Notes under the pieces: model-generated
What the model was told of the DNA's origin: nothing
The model's input: only the letters and a program-made list of their open reading frames with translations
The model's database searches: none
Program-made: the position numbers and the translations under genes
Part shown: piece after piece, positions 5,139 to 5,664 of the stretch
Layout of the letters: the number at the start of each line of letters is the position of its first letter
How positions within the stretch are numbered: the first letter of the stretch is position 1
Assembly: GCA_947452665.1 (NCBI GenBank)
Contig: CANGEH010000159.1
Coordinates: 1-5,664, forward strand
Direction of reading: 5' to 3'
Source: Caulobacteraceae bacterium
Lineage (GTDB): Bacteria; Pseudomonadota; Alphaproteobacteria; Caulobacterales; Caulobacteraceae
DNA length: 5,664 bases

Positions 5139-5664
5139 CTATTGAAACACGTGCAGGAAGGATTCGTAGTGCTGGATCCAGACCAGTCCGATCATGCTGA
5201 TGCTTAAGGCCACCAAGGACAGGCCCAAAAGCACGCTCAAGGGCGTGGCAACAAAAAAGATCTGGAACTGCGGCATGACCCGGCCAACCAGACCCGTCGC
5301 GATATTGAGGACCAGGGAAAACACGATCACCGGCGCAGACAGTTGCACGCCAAGCGCTATGGACTGGCTGACCGTCTGGATCGCCAAGGTGACGGTATCT
5401 TGCATGGGCAAGGGCTTGAGCGGCGCAAACAGGGTATAGGACTTGGCTATGGCCAGCAAAAAGCTGTGATGCAGATTAGTGACAAAAATCAGGGTCAAAC
5501 CCGTAACGGTGAGAAAACTGGTAACCGAGGCGCTGGGCTGGGCCTGAAGCGGGTTGGTGGTTTGTGAAAAGGCCAAGGTGGTCTGGATCGAGATGATTTC
5601 CCCCGCCGTCGAGAGCGAGGACATAAACAAGCGCAATATGGTGCCGATCGCCAAGCCGACCAAG
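5139..5664 (-). CDS. fliR: Flagellar type III export gate protein FliR, 5' end outside window
   Basis: The C-terminal 175 or so residues of FliR are present, out of a usual 250-265; the frame is open to the window edge and the true start lies beyond it. FliR forms, with FliP and FliQ, the export channel at the centre of the flagellar basal body in the inner membrane. Visible features are several hydrophobic segments, the stretch STAGEIISIQTTLAFSQ, then NLHHSFLLAIAKSYTLF, and the diagnostic GLVGRVMPQFQIFFVATPL near the end, followed by a last membrane helix and the short tail HYESFLHVFQ. The TAG stop at 5139 lies 9 bases before the flhB start, so the two are almost certainly co-transcribed. 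The injectisome homologue SctT is the alternative, less likely next to flhB and cckA. Confidence 0.94.
   Translation of the reverse strand, partial: LVGLAIGTILRLFMSSLSTAGEIISIQTTLAFSQTTNPLQAQPSASVTSFLTVTGLTLIFVTNLHHSFLLAIAKSYTLFAPLKPLPMQDTVTLAIQTVSQSIALGVQLSAPVIVFSLVLNIATGLVGRVMPQFQIFFVATPLSVLLGLSLVALSISMIGLVWIQHYESFLHVFQ

Noticed and set aside
1..5664. Mobile element, CRISPR array, phage defence or other accessory system
   Set aside because: All long frames are explained by conserved chromosomal genes, no transposase, integrase or regular repeat-spacer pattern is present, and base composition looks even throughout.

Overview
The window looks like chromosomal DNA of an alphaproteobacterium. 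GC content is about 60% by eye, the ATGA overlap and short gaps show compact gene packing, and there is an unmistakable CckA cell-cycle hybrid kinase, which is essentially restricted to Alphaproteobacteria. CckA lies directly downstream of the flagellar export genes fliR and flhB, an arrangement I recall from Caulobacter and several other alphaproteobacterial lineages. I cannot assign a genus. Every supported gene is on the minus strand, so transcription runs from high to low coordinates.

Region by region, from the high-coordinate end: 5139-5664 holds the C-terminal two thirds of fliR, whose 5' end lies beyond the window. It is followed 9 bases later by a complete flhB (4053-5129) with its NPTH autocleavage site. 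A 101-base spacer (3952-4052) carries three tandem TTAAC motifs resembling CtrA half-sites, a single GANTC site and two adjacent GC-rich palindromes. Next comes cckA (1903-3951), whose product has two sensor/PAS-like regions, HisKA, HATPase and receiver domains but no visible membrane anchor. A short hairpin followed by a T-run spans its stop codon. A DMT/EamA-family exporter follows (905-1795). Its stop overlaps by 4 bases the start of a zinc amidase of the AmpD/Amidase_2 type with a C-terminal peptidoglycan-binding domain (177-908). The low-coordinate end (1 to about 126) is the 5' third of rnpB, the RNase P RNA, with a candidate promoter at 133-161.

Functionally, FliR and FlhB belong to the flagellar type III export gate. 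CckA feeds phosphate, through ChpT in characterised relatives, to CtrA, which commonly controls flagellar genes in this class, so the two blocks are linked physically and probably by regulation. The exporter-amidase pair looks like a separate translationally coupled unit, and rnpB is a housekeeping RNA with its own promoter. I see no mobile element, CRISPR array, tRNA or clearly new multi-gene system. The most interesting points are the apparently soluble CckA and the motif-rich spacer in front of its gene.
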